Source of the DNA: JBAXEO01 sp963789515
Lineage (GTDB): Bacteria; Actinomycetota; Coriobacteriia; Anaerosomatales; JAAXUF01
NCBI GenBank assembly: GCA_963789515.1
Contig: CAWBKW010000002.1
Span: forward strand, 744,001-808,000
Direction of reading: 5' to 3'
DNA: 64,000 bases
Shown: piece after piece, positions 48,432 through 57,273 of the stretch
How the letters are laid out: every line of letters starts with the position of its first letter
Position numbering within the stretch: the stretch's first letter is position 1
Notes under the pieces: model-generated
The model's input: only the letters and a program-made list of their open reading frames with translations
Told to the model about the DNA's origin: nothing
Database searches by the model: none
Program-made: the position numbers and the translations under genes

Positions 48432-49222
48432 CCCGGTGACTTGGGCGTGATCGTTGCGGCGAGAGAGGCGAGTTCGACCTCATCCTCCACTGCGGAGAGG
48501 CATCGCGCGGACACCGTGTCGTTCTCCGCGTCGAGGGCATGCCTGACTCCTTCGGTGAGCCGCCTCGTCACCACGATGCCGCCCTCGCGCCGAGTATGCG
48601 GAAGGATCACCATGAAGCGGCCGTCGTCGAGTCTGGCGACCTCATCGACCATACGAACGTCCCCGCGCAGGTAGTTTGCGACGGACCGGACCGCCGCTCG
48701 CTGGCGGGTCGGCGTTCCTTCACTGTGCGATGTGGCCTGGGCGATCAGGACCACCGAGAACACCTCTCCGTAGCGGGAGTAGCGTTCGCGGGCGCCCGAG
48801 AGCAGCGCGGCGGCGGTGCGCTGGTTGTAGACGTGACTCCAGTCATCGATAGTCGCCGACTCGTCGTAGCGGGCGAAGAAGTACTTGACGCGCCCGCAGA
48901 GGTCGCCGCCGACGATTCCGACGATGCCGTAGGCGGCAATCGTGAACACGATCATCACGAGGTCAGCTGACGTGACGCCGTCGGGCGAGGAGAGGACCGG
49001 CAACTTCAGGACCACCAGGATCGCCGAGGCCACAAGCGCAGCCAGAAGCCCTGCCTTGCGCCCACGGTGAACCGCGACGATCAGGACCGGGAGCAGCAGG
49101 AGTTGAGCGATGAGGTTGGGCCACCCCGGCCAGCCGTTGCTCGCGACAGAGATCAGCACGCTGCCCAGGACGGTGATCGCTCCCGCGCCGATGACAAGCT
49201 GTTCGAAGCGCCTGGGGTTCAT
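48410..49222 (-). CDS. membrane protein with degenerate GGDEF domain
   Basis: A 270-residue protein with three or four N-terminal membrane helices (residues about 10-105) and a C-terminal GGDEF-like domain (DDWSHVYNQRTAAALLSGARER, VVLIAQATSHSEG, VARLDDGRFMVILP). The active-site signature is LDDGRF in place of GGDEF, and the metal aspartate region is altered, so it should not make c-di-GMP. It may bind GTP or only signal by protein contact. GAGGAG precedes the ATG on the minus strand. It is divergent from dacA and ends within the paaK-ACT transcription unit's end. Confidence 0.75.
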   Translation of the reverse strand: MNPRRFEQLVIGAGAITVLGSVLISVASNGWPGWPNLIAQLLLLPVLIVAVHRGRKAGLLAALVASAILVVLKLPVLSSPDGVTSADLVMIVFTIAAYGIVGIVGGDLCGRVKYFFARYDESATIDDWSHVYNQRTAAALLSGARERYSRYGEVFSVVLIAQATSHSEGTPTRQRAAVRSVANYLRGDVRMVDEVARLDDGRFMVILPHTRREGGIVVTRRLTEGVRHALDAENDTVSARCLSAVEDEVELASLAATITPKSPGQTESSA

Positions 49223-49496
49223 CGTTCTCCTCTTGGTACGCTCGCAGCCGCGACGACCGTAGTAGACTTTGTGGGCTGGAAGCGCGCCCATCCGGGAGCA
49301 GCCATGTTCGCCGGGTTCGGCGCAGGTGTTGCTCTCGGACTCCCACCTGGCCGTCGATCTCGACAGGAACTTGATGCGATTCCCTGAGCCAAAGACATCT
49401 CCTGGCCTCGACGGCCACACGGTCGCCGATGCGAGATCACCCTTCCACTTTTCCCCAACACACGGCTGTTCCGACGGGGCGCCGGCAACAGGGGAG

Positions 49497-50763
49497 TTGA
49501 GGCTCAGGGCCGGCTTCGGCCGAACAGGGCACCCGGTTCGCCGCCGATGGTCCAATCTGCTCGTGGCCGCGGTGCTCGCGCTGGCCGTGCTCGCCGCGCC
49601 CGCGACCGGGTTCGCAGCGACGCAGTCGTCCGACATGGTCGACGGAGTTGCGGCGTCCAAACGAGGACTCAGCCCCTCGGTTCTGCCCGACGTGACCATG
49701 CGGGCCGGTGCGCTTGTCGACGGCGATGGCAGGGTGCTCTGGTCGCGCCGCCAGAACGATCGCCGGGCGATGGCGAGCATCACCAAGATCATGACGGCGG
49801 TCGTCGCGATGGAGAACGCGGAACTCACCTCCACGGTGACGATCCCTAAGGCTTCCGGCCAGGTCGGCGAGTCGACTGCGTTCCTACGGCCCGGTGAGAA
49901 GCTGCCTATGGACCAGGTTCTGGAGGCGCTCCTGGTGAAGTCGGGCAACGATGCGGCGGTCGCGATCGCGCGCAGCGTGGCCGGTTCCGATGAGGCTTTC
50001 GTGGGCTTGATGAACCAGAAGGCCGTCGAGCTCGGACTCAAGAACACGCACTTCGCGAACACCCACGGACTGGATGCGCCGGGGCACTATACCACCGCTG
50101 CCGACCTGGCGGTTCTCGGCCGGTATGCGATGACGAAGCCCCGGTTCCGAGAGATCGTGAAGATGAAGTCGGTCACCATCGGGTCGGGCTCTCGCAAGGA
50201 GACGCTGCAGAGCACGGACTTGCTGATCGGCAACTATGCCGGTGCCATCGGCATCAAGACCGGGTACACGGACGCGGCAGGCTACTCGGTGCTCTCGGCG
50301 GCCCAGCGTGGGGATCTGACGCTGTATGCGGTCGTGTTGGGGACCTCGTCGGAGTTGCAGCGGTTCAGAGAGGCGCGAGAACTCCTGGATTGGGGATTCG
50401 CTCACTACCGCGCTCAGAAGCTCAGCCGACGTGGGAACGGTGGTCGCCGAGGCTCCGGTGACTGACTTCCTTGATCGGCGCGTTCCGGCCGCTATCTCAC
50501 GGGATGAGACGGTCTCGGTGCTCGATCTGGCTGGGCCGATAACCCGCACCGTGACGGTCGGTGCGATAGGCGCACCCATCGCGAAGGGCCAGACGGTGGG
50601 TGTCGCGACCTTCACTCAGGCGAACAAGATGATCGCGCGTGTGCCTCTGGTGGCGACCGAAGATGTCAAGCGCCCCAATCCCTTCGCACGGCTGTGGATC
50701 GGGACGGTTCGCGCATGGCGTAAAGTCTTCGGAGGACCGCCGCCCTACGCGGTACCCTTGTAG
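49497..50763 (+). CDS. dacA: D-alanyl-D-alanine carboxypeptidase, PBP5 family (one frame break)
   Basis: About 421 residues after removing one extra base near 50434. The three penicillin-binding motifs are present: SITK (nucleophile serine), SGN and KTG. A signal peptide (RRRWSNLLVAAVLALAVLAAPATGFA) leads it out, and the C-terminal PBP5 domain follows the break (GTVVAEAPVTDFLDRRVPAAI) and ends in a short amphipathic tail. It trims the terminal D-Ala of peptidoglycan stem peptides. The start is uncertain: TTG 49497 gives a normal signal peptide but with AGGGGAG directly adjacent; ATG 49374 in the same frame would add unlikely sequence. Confidence 0.85.
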
Positions 50764-50846
50764 GATCGGGATCGGGTTCGGGGCACGAGCAGGCATCGCT
50801 CCGCAAGGTCAGGCGGGGACATCGCTGTGGGAAGGTGGGATCGAGA

Positions 50847-51945
50847 ATGTCGGATCTGTTGCTGCGTACCGCCCTCTACGATGAGCACGTCGCGCTGGGC
50901 GCGCGCATGGTGCCGTTCGCCGGCTGGGAGATGCCGGTCCAGTACGCCGGCATCATCGAGGAACACCGGGCGGTCCGCCGCTCGGCGGGGGTGTTCGACG
51001 TCGGGCACATGGCGGAGTTCCGGGTCTTCGGTTTCGGCGCCTTCGACTTCCTGCAGCGGGTGCTCACGAACGATCTGTCCAGGATCTCGGAACTCGGCCG
51101 TGCCCAGTACACGCTCATGCTCGATGAAGCCGGCCACATCATCGATGACCTGATCGTGTACCACTCAGGTGACCTTGAGTATCTGATCATCGCCAACGCG
51201 TCCAACCACGAGGTCGATTTCGCCTGGCTGAGCTCCCACGCCCCCGCGGAACTCGAGCTCGTGGATGAGTCCTCGCGGACGTCCCTTATCGCCCTTCAGG
51301 GCCCGCTCGCGCTCGGCATCGTCCAGGAACTCGCCGGTACCCAATGGCAGGCACCTGCCCGGTTCACCATCGGTGAGGCGACTCTGGACACGATTCCGGC
51401 GCTGGTCGCCCGGACCGGCTACACGGGCGAGGACGGCGTGGAGATACTCACATCGACCAAGGCCGCGCCCGGCGTTGTGGCGGGCGATCCTCTCCTTCCC
51501 CGAGGTCACTCCGATCGGACTCGGCGCACGCGACACCCTGCGCCTTGAGATGGGGTACCCGCTCTACGGCAGCGACATGGACCGCACAGTCGATCCGGTG
51601 TCGGCCGGCCTCGGCTGGGTGGTTCCACCATCGAAGACCGGCTACATCGGCGCGGAGGCGGTCGCCGCCGTGCGCGAGTCCGGCGCGACCACCAAGCTGG
51701 TGGGCCTCACGATAGAGGGCGCCATTCCTCGGCATGGAATGTCCGTGTTGCACGAGGGCGTTGAGGTCGGTAAGGTAGCGAGCGGCAGCTTCTCCCCGAC
51801 GCTGGAGACCGGAATCGCGACTGCATACGTCCCTGTCGAGCTGAGCGAGGCAGGAACTCCGTTGCAGGTCGAGGTTCGCAAGAAGACGCTCCCGGCCACC
51901 GTGGTCAAGCCACCGTTCGTTTCGTCAACCTCGCTGTCGGCGTGA
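50847..51945 (+). CDS. gcvT: glycine cleavage system T protein (one frame break)
   Basis: Aminomethyltransferase, about 365 residues after removing one extra base near 51476. The N-terminus LYDEHVALGARMVPFAGWEMPVQY, the folate-site DVGHMAEF and YTLMLDEAGHIIDDLIVY, and RTGYTGEDGVE are in the first frame; IGLGARDTLRLEMGYPLYG and the C-terminal barrel are in the second. It moves the methylene group of aminomethyl-lipoyl-H protein to tetrahydrofolate and releases ammonia. First of five linked genes gcvT-H-PA-PB-lipM. GAAGGTGGGA precedes the ATG. Confidence 0.93.
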
Positions 51946-51986
51946 CCGCCGTCGCATCCGTCACCGGAAGGGAGCGCTTCTAAGCC

Positions 51987-52370
51987 ATGGCACATCCTAG
52001 CGACCGCAAGTACTCGAAAGAGCACGAATGGGTCCTCGTCGAAGGCGACGTGGCCACCGTCGGAATCTCCGAGTTCGCCCAAGACCAGCTCGGTGAGGTC
52101 GTCTACGTGGATCTTCCCGCAGTGGGGGACACCCTCGCCATGGGCGATTCCTTTGGCGAGATCGAGTCGGTCAAGTCGGTTTCCGAGCTGTTCGCCCCGG
52201 TGTCCGGCGAGATCGTGGAGGTCAACTCATCGCTGGGCGATACCCCGGAGACCGTGAACGCCGAGCCTCACGGGGCAGGCTGGATGGTCAAGGTGAAGGT
52301 GGACGACGCCAGCGAGCTCGACGCGCTCATGAGCGCCGAGGAATACGACGCCTTCATCGTCGAAGGCTAG
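51987..52370 (+). CDS. gcvH: glycine cleavage system H protein
   Basis: A 127-residue lipoyl carrier. The lipoylation lysine lies in GEIESVKSVSELFAPVSG near residue 61, in the usual ExVKxV turn. KYSKEHEWVLVEGDVATVGISEFAQDQLG is the normal N-terminal hammerhead. GGAAGGGAG is upstream. Its lysine is probably loaded by the LipM-like enzyme encoded at the end of the same gene group. Confidence 0.96.
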   Translation: MAHPSDRKYSKEHEWVLVEGDVATVGISEFAQDQLGEVVYVDLPAVGDTLAMGDSFGEIESVKSVSELFAPVSGEIVEVNSSLGDTPETVNAEPHGAGWMVKVKVDDASELDALMSAEEYDAFIVEG

Positions 52371-52375
52371 GTCGA

Positions 52376-53776
52376 ATGCGATACGTCCCTGTCACGTGCG
52401 AGCAGCGCGAGGCGATGCTTCGCGCCGTCGGAGTTGCCGAGGTCGACGCGCTCTTCAAGGTGATTCCCGAGGAGGTGCGGGTCGAAGGCGGTCTGGATCT
52501 GCCGGAGGGCCTGACGGAGATCGAGCTCTCGGCCCATCTGGATTCGCTTGCCGACGCGTGCATCCCCGCATCGAAGCTGGTGAGCTTCATGGGCGCGGGC
52601 TGCTACGACCACTACGTCCCGAGCGTGGTGGACCACGTCATCTCCAAACCTGAGTTCTTCACCGCCTACACTCCCTACCAGCCGGAGGTCAGCCAGGGCA
52701 CGCTCCAGGCGATCTACGAGTACCAGTCGATGATATGCGCGCTCACCGGCATGGATGTCTCGAACGCGTCGATGTACGACGGTGCGACCGCGTTGGTCGA
52801 AGCGGCCTCCATGGCGTGTCGCGTCACGAAACGCGACAAGGTCGTGTGCCTGTCCACGGTGCATCCGGAGTGGCAGAACACGCTCGCGACGTACGCCGAT
52901 GCCGGTCAGTTCAGCGTCGCCGCGCAGACCTCGGTCGATGTGGAGAGCGGCACCGCACTGCTGAGGGGCGATACCGATGGCGGTCGCCCAGGGTTGGTGG
53001 AAGCGCTCGCAGCCGGGGATATCGGGGCGGTGCTCGTGCAGTCCCCGAACTTCTTCGGGTCCTTCGAGGATCTGGGCGAGATATGCCGCATCGCCCACGA
53101 GGCCGGCGCTCTGGTCGTCGTGGCCTCGAACCCCATCCTTCTCGGCATCATGGAGCCGCCCAGCGCGTACGGCGCCGACATCGTCGTCGGAGAGGGGCAG
53201 CCGCTCGGCGGTGCCATGGCCTACGGCGGTCCCGGTCTCGGGTTCTTCGCCTGCCGACAAGAGCATGTGCGGCAGATGCCCGGCCGCGTCGTCGGACGGA
53301 CGGTCGACGTCGACGGGGCGATGGCGTTCGTGCTCACCCTGTCCACCCGTGAGCAGCACATCCGGCGCGAGAAGGCCACGAGCAACATCTGCAGCAACCA
53401 CGCGCTCAATGCGCTGGCGGCCGGTGCGTATCTCTCGGCAGTGGGGGAGCACGGCCTTGCGGGGATAGCGCGCTCCTGCGTCGCCAAGGCCCACTACCTG
53501 AGGGAGCGCCTTCTCGAGACCGGCACGTTCAGGGCTCCCTGGGAGGCCGCCTTCGGGTACGAGTTCGCCCTCGAGTACCTGGGCGACGTTCGAACGATGC
53601 AGGACGAGCTCCTCGGCCGGGGATTCCTGGCCGGTGTGGATGTGTCGGACGTGGAAGCTGAGCATCTCACCGGCATGCTTCCCGCGGCCGGCGCCAATCT
53701 GGTTCTGTTCGCCGCCACCGAGAAGAACACGCGAGCGGATATGGACGCATTCGCACGGGAGGTGGCTTCGCTGTGA
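52376..53776 (+). CDS. gcvPA: glycine decarboxylase P protein, subunit 1
   Basis: A 466-residue N-terminal half of the split (two-subunit) glycine dehydrogenase found in many anaerobes, Gram-positives and thermophiles. The start MRYVPVTCEQREAMLRAVGV and the segments FMGAGCYDHYVPSVVDHVI, FFTAYTPYQPEVSQGTLQAIYEYQSMI and REKATSNICSNHALNALAA are diagnostic. This half completes the active site but lacks the PLP lysine, which is in GcvPB. It begins five bases after gcvH and overlaps gcvPB by four. Confidence 0.96.
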   Translation: MRYVPVTCEQREAMLRAVGVAEVDALFKVIPEEVRVEGGLDLPEGLTEIELSAHLDSLADACIPASKLVSFMGAGCYDHYVPSVVDHVISKPEFFTAYTPYQPEVSQGTLQAIYEYQSMICALTGMDVSNASMYDGATALVEAASMACRVTKRDKVVCLSTVHPEWQNTLATYADAGQFSVAAQTSVDVESGTALLRGDTDGGRPGLVEALAAGDIGAVLVQSPNFFGSFEDLGEICRIAHEAGALVVVASNPILLGIMEPPSAYGADIVVGEGQPLGGAMAYGGPGLGFFACRQEHVRQMPGRVVGRTVDVDGAMAFVLTLSTREQHIRREKATSNICSNHALNALAAGAYLSAVGEHGLAGIARSCVAKAHYLRERLLETGTFRAPWEAAFGYEFALEYLGDVRTMQDELLGRGFLAGVDVSDVEAEHLTGMLPAAGANLVLFAATEKNTRADMDAFAREVASL

Positions 53777-55269
53777 CCGAGAGACTCCCGCACGCACCCG
53801 GCGCAGCTCCCGTTCGCGGCCCGCGCGCACTCATCTTCGAGGTCGGAGCGCCAGAGTCGCGGTGCGTAGAGGCCCCACCGCTTGACGTCCCGATGGGATC
53901 GGTGGACGACCTTCTCGGTGGCCGGGCGAGGACCGAACCGCTCGTTCTGCCGAACGTCACCGAACTCGAGATCATGCGTCACTATGCGCACCTGGCGTCG
54001 ATGAACTTCGGCGTTGATTCCGGCATGTACCCGCTCGGCTCGTGCACGATGAAGTACAACCCCCGCATCAACGAAGACGCCTGCCGGCTTCCCGGGTTCG
54101 CGGGAATCCATCCGTATCAGCCGGAGGGTTCGGTCCAAGGCGCCCTTGAGCTCATGGTGGGCTTGAGCGACGCACTCGCCGAGATCTCGGGACTGCCCGG
54201 TGTCACGCTTCAGCCCGCTGCGGGCGCCCATGGCGAGCTGACGGCGCTCATGGTGTTCCGCGCGGCGCTTACGGCGCGTGGGGACGCTCGCAGGAAGGTC
54301 ATCATCCCGGACACCGCTCATGGCACGAATCCCGCCAGTGTCACGATGTGTGGTTGGGAGACCGTCACGATTCCCAGCAACGAGGTCGGGGAGGTCGACC
54401 TCGAGGCGCTCAAGGCGGCCCTTGACTCCGACACCGCCGCGTTCATGCTCACGAATCCTTCAACGATCGGGTTGTTCGACTCGCAGATCGTCGAGATCAC
54501 GGAGGCGGTGCACTCCGTCGGCGCCTACGCCTACTGCGACGGCGCGAACCTCAACGCGATCCTGGGCAAGGCGCGTCCCGGCGACATGGGATTCGACGCC
54601 ATGCACATCAACCTGCACAAGACGTTCTCGACCCCGCATGGCGGCGGCGGACCCGGCTCGGGTCCGGTCTGCGTCACCGAGGAGCTCGCCCCCTTCCTGC
54701 CCGGCCCGCTCCCTGTCGACTTCGAGGACGGTACCTTCGGCCTCGGCTGGCCGGAGCACACGATCGGCAGGGTCCGCAGCTTCTACGGCAACTTCGGTGT
54801 CATCGTCCGCGCCTACGCGTACGTCCGCGCACTGGGTGGGGATGGCCTGACGGAAGTGGCAGAGCAGGCGGTCTTGTCGGCGAACTACCTCAAGGTCAGG
54901 CTCCAGCAGGCGTTCGAGGTTCCCTACGGCACCACGTGCATGCATGAGTTCGTGCTGAGCGGCGGCCGGCAGAAGCGGGCGAACGGGGTGAGAACCCTCG
55001 ACATGGCCAAACGCCTTCTCGACTACGGCTTCCACCCGCCCACGGTGTACTTCCCGATGCTGGTCGAAGAAGCGATGATGATCGAGCCGACGGAGACGGA
55101 ACCACTACAGGCGCTCGATGCGTTCGCCGAGGTCATGCTCACGATCGCGGAGGAGGCGGCCACGAACCCCGAACTGGTCAAGGGCGCACCTTACACGACA
55201 CCGGTCCGCAGGTTGGATGAAGCAGGTGCTGCCCGGAATCCGGACCTGCGGTACCGTCCCGAGCGATGA
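53773..55269 (+). CDS. gcvPB: glycine decarboxylase P protein, subunit 2
   Basis: A 498-residue PLP-bearing subunit. The Schiff-base lysine is in MHINLHKTFSTPHGGGGPGSG near residue 283. GMYPLGSCTMKYNPRINE and HGTNPASVTMCG are standard. Together with GcvPA it decarboxylates glycine and passes the aminomethyl group to lipoyl-GcvH. The GTG start lies in the gcvPA stop (GTGA). The C-terminus RRLDEAGAARNPDLRY is complete. Confidence 0.96.
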   Translation: MTERLPHAPGAAPVRGPRALIFEVGAPESRCVEAPPLDVPMGSVDDLLGGRARTEPLVLPNVTELEIMRHYAHLASMNFGVDSGMYPLGSCTMKYNPRINEDACRLPGFAGIHPYQPEGSVQGALELMVGLSDALAEISGLPGVTLQPAAGAHGELTALMVFRAALTARGDARRKVIIPDTAHGTNPASVTMCGWETVTIPSNEVGEVDLEALKAALDSDTAAFMLTNPSTIGLFDSQIVEITEAVHSVGAYAYCDGANLNAILGKARPGDMGFDAMHINLHKTFSTPHGGGGPGSGPVCVTEELAPFLPGPLPVDFEDGTFGLGWPEHTIGRVRSFYGNFGVIVRAYAYVRALGGDGLTEVAEQAVLSANYLKVRLQQAFEVPYGTTCMHEFVLSGGRQKRANGVRTLDMAKRLLDYGFHPPTVYFPMLVEEAMMIEPTETEPLQALDAFAEVMLTIAEEAATNPELVKGAPYTTPVRRLDEAGAARNPDLRYRPER

Positions 55270-55279
55270 TCTCAGACTC

Positions 55280-56086
55280 GTGAACACCGCGTGGCGACTC
55301 CTGATCGATGAGGACCCGGGAGACGGCGCCTGGAACATGGCCGTCGACCGCGCGATCCAGATCGCGCATTCGCAGGGTGAGGCACCTCCCACGTTGCGGC
55401 TGTACGAGTGGGCGCATCCCACGGTCTCCGTCGGGCGGTTTCAGGACTATGGGAGTGTCGATTTGGCCTTCTGCGCGACCGCCGGAATCGAACTCGTTCG
55501 CCGCTACACCGGGGGACGGGGCGTGCTTCACGACGACGAGGTGACGTACTCGGTCGTGGCCGGCACCGGCGATGGCATCCCGCGCGGGACAAGCGCGTCG
55601 TATGGCCTGCTGTGTGGGGGACTTGCGCGGGCGTACCGTCTCCTGGGCGTTGACGCCGCCCTCACGCCACGCCCACGCGGGGCCCGTGATTCGGCGGCGT
55701 GCTACCTGCACGCCACGCAGGCCGATCTGTCTCTCGGCCTGCGAAAGCTGTCGGGCTCTGCCCAGGTGTGGATGGGAAGCACCGTCCTGCAGCACGGATC
55801 GTTCACCGTCTCCCGCGACAACGCCCGGGAGGCATCGGCGTTTCGGCTGACTGCGGGGGAGCGCGAGCGCCTTGACGAAGAGACGGTGACCCTGGAGTCC
55901 GCGCTCGGGCGCACGCCGTCGCGCCGCCTCGTCCGCGACTGCGCCACTACCGGGTTCTCGGAGGCGCTGGGTCTCGAACTCACTCCCGGAGTACTCTCGG
56001 ACGCCGAGTCCGAGATCGCGACGCAGTTGCTGGGCACGCTGGCGTCGCATGCATCGCACGACACTGCGACTGCAGGCTCAAGGTAG
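55280..56086 (+). CDS. lipM: lipoyl/octanoyl transferase, LipM-like
   Basis: A 268-residue member of the biotin/lipoate ligase family. The signature RRYTGGRGVLHDDEVTYSVV (substrate loop) is near residue 83, and LGLRKLSGSAQVWMG carries the conserved lysine. A cysteine in AACYLHATQADLSLGLRKL sits where LipM-type octanoyltransferases have their nucleophile, which favours octanoyl transfer over ATP-dependent lipoate ligation; LplA-type activity is not excluded. It follows gcvPB by ten bases and most likely serves GcvH. The GTG start at 55280 is tentative; no strong ribosome binding site. Confidence 0.82.
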   Translation: MNTAWRLLIDEDPGDGAWNMAVDRAIQIAHSQGEAPPTLRLYEWAHPTVSVGRFQDYGSVDLAFCATAGIELVRRYTGGRGVLHDDEVTYSVVAGTGDGIPRGTSASYGLLCGGLARAYRLLGVDAALTPRPRGARDSAACYLHATQADLSLGLRKLSGSAQVWMGSTVLQHGSFTVSRDNAREASAFRLTAGERERLDEETVTLESALGRTPSRRLVRDCATTGFSEALGLELTPGVLSDAESEIATQLLGTLASHASHDTATAGSR

Positions 56087-56118
56087 GGCTGAGCCTCATG
56101 CGTACACGGCTCGACGCT

Positions 56119-56155
56119 TGCGCTACAATCACAAGTGGACATCCGCAGAGGAGAG
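56119..56155 (+). promoter_or_regulatory. promoter and ribosome binding site of the rsiG-like gene
   Basis: GCGCTACAAT with TACAAT at 56124-56129 is a likely extended -10; AGAGGAGAG (56147-56155) is a strong ribosome binding site 10 nt before the ATG. It suggests that the rsiG-like gene starts its own transcript. Confidence 0.5.
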
Positions 56156-56165
56156 TGGACATCAC

Positions 56166-56480
56166 ATGGACGAGAACGAAGCGCGCGACGACGCCCTGCT
56201 CGATCTTGAGCACAAGTCCAACGATGTGCTGCGTGGGTTGCTCGACGAGCTCTATGCCGAGGAGCAGCGCGTCTCCTATCGGCGTCGGGTCCTGCACGGC
56301 AAGATCGACATTCTGCGTGCCGAGCTCGTGAGCCGTCTCAAGGCGGGACGTGAGGGCGGCAACGACGTCATCAGCGGTCGCGACGTCGATCGGCTGATCG
56401 AGATCCTCGCCAACGACCTGCGCGGCGTTTCGCGCTTCGACGTTTCGGCGCCTGACGACGATGACAGCGACGAGCTCTGA
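56166..56480 (+). CDS. RsiG-like c-di-GMP-binding anti-sigma factor homologue
   Basis: A 104-residue helical protein. Residues about 28-53 form a coiled-coil-like helix pair with EEQRVSYRRRVLHGKIDILR. This fits the RsiG c-di-GMP motif E(X)3S(X)2R(X)3Q(X)3D except that the glutamine is histidine. In Streptomyces, RsiG holds the sporulation sigma factor WhiG inactive when bound to c-di-GMP. The tail is acidic (APDDDDSDEL). No sigma-factor gene is in the window, so the partner is unknown. Its presence agrees with an actinobacterial host and with the c-di-GMP enzymes encoded 26-30 kb upstream. Confidence 0.75.
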   Translation: MDENEARDDALLDLEHKSNDVLRGLLDELYAEEQRVSYRRRVLHGKIDILRAELVSRLKAGREGGNDVISGRDVDRLIEILANDLRGVSRFDVSAPDDDDSDEL

Positions 56481-56528
56481 CACACTCCGCTTGAAGTGGT
56501 CGGGATTCGTGTGAACCGAGGAGGAAGC

Positions 56529-56792
56529 GTGGCGGGCAGCATCAATGATCGGCTGAAGCAGTTCTTCGAGGACTTGACGGCGGACCCGGTGGAAGAGCGG
56601 GTCGTCGAGTACGTCATTCGCGAGGTCCACAACGGGCGCAGCCTGATGGACGTCATCAACGACCCCTACGTGCGCAATCGTCTCAATGATGAGAAGCGCG
56701 AAGAGATCCTCCAGAACCCGGAGGTCATCGAGGCGCTCGAGCTGGAGATCCAGTCCGCGTTTAAGGCGCCGGAACTCGGGTACTCCAGCTAG
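56529..56792 (+). CDS. small conserved-looking helical protein, function unknown
   Basis: An 87-residue acidic, mostly helical protein with no cysteines, no signal and no membrane segment. Recognisable stretches are INDRLKQFFEDLTADPVEERVVEYVIREVHNGR, MDVINDPYVRNRLNDEKREEIL and NPEVIEALELEI. I do not recognise a named family. The GTG at 56529 has a strong GAGGAGGAAG site just upstream, so it is very probably translated. It stands between the rsiG-like and FHA genes, 48 and 26 bases away, and may belong to the same regulatory group. Confidence 0.75.
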   Translation: MAGSINDRLKQFFEDLTADPVEERVVEYVIREVHNGRSLMDVINDPYVRNRLNDEKREEILQNPEVIEALELEIQSAFKAPELGYSS

Positions 56793-56818
56793 ACCACCCA
56801 GGGAGGGTGACCAAGGCG

Positions 56819-57259
56819 ATGGCCGACTGCCCAGGATGCGCCGCAGCGCTAGGCCCGGATGACCAGAACTGCCCGAACTGCGGCATGAAGGTCCAGGGCG
56901 CTACCACCTCCTTCGAGCCTGTGGAGGTCGTAGGCAAACCCGCCGGTCCGGTGGCCGGGAGCCCCGACGGGCCGATTCTCGTCGTGCGCAAGGGGCCGCA
57001 GCCCGGCGAGCGGTTCTTCATCGACAGGCCGAGGCTCCTGATCGGGCGCGACCCCGAGAGCGACATCTTTCTCAATGACATGACCGTGTCGCGCGCGCAC
57101 GCGGTGATCGAGTCGGACGAATTCGGTGTCAGGGTGTCGGATGCGGGTTCGCTCAACGGGACCTGCGTCAACGGCGTGGTCTCCGAGAAGGCGACCCTCA
57201 ACGATGGCGATGTTCTTCAGATCGGCACGTTTCAGATGCTCTTCCTGAGCGGTGCTTAG
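56819..57259 (+). CDS. FHA domain protein with zinc ribbon (GarA-like)
   Basis: A 146-residue protein. An N-terminal zinc ribbon with CPGC and CPNC (about residues 4-21) is followed by an FHA domain (about residues 65-140: RLLIGRDPESDIFLND, VSRAHAVIE, AGSLNGTCVNG), which binds phosphothreonine. In mycobacteria the like protein GarA, phosphorylated by Ser/Thr kinases, controls 2-oxoglutarate metabolism. Followed 14 bases later by an FtsR-like MerR gene, the arrangement seen in other Actinobacteria. ATG 56819 is preferred to a GTG at 56807 that directly abuts the AGGGAGG site. The zinc ribbon is not part of classical GarA. Confidence 0.88.
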   Translation: MADCPGCAAALGPDDQNCPNCGMKVQGATTSFEPVEVVGKPAGPVAGSPDGPILVVRKGPQPGERFFIDRPRLLIGRDPESDIFLNDMTVSRAHAVIESDEFGVRVSDAGSLNGTCVNGVVSEKATLNDGDVLQIGTFQMLFLSGA

Positions 57260-57273
57260 AGGATGGTGCCCGG

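Noticed and set aside
49304..49387. 27-residue ORF (MFAGFGAGVALGLPPG...) in the gap before dacA
   Set aside because: It has a GGGAG-like site upstream, but it is very short, has no family, and lies where the dacA leader is expected.
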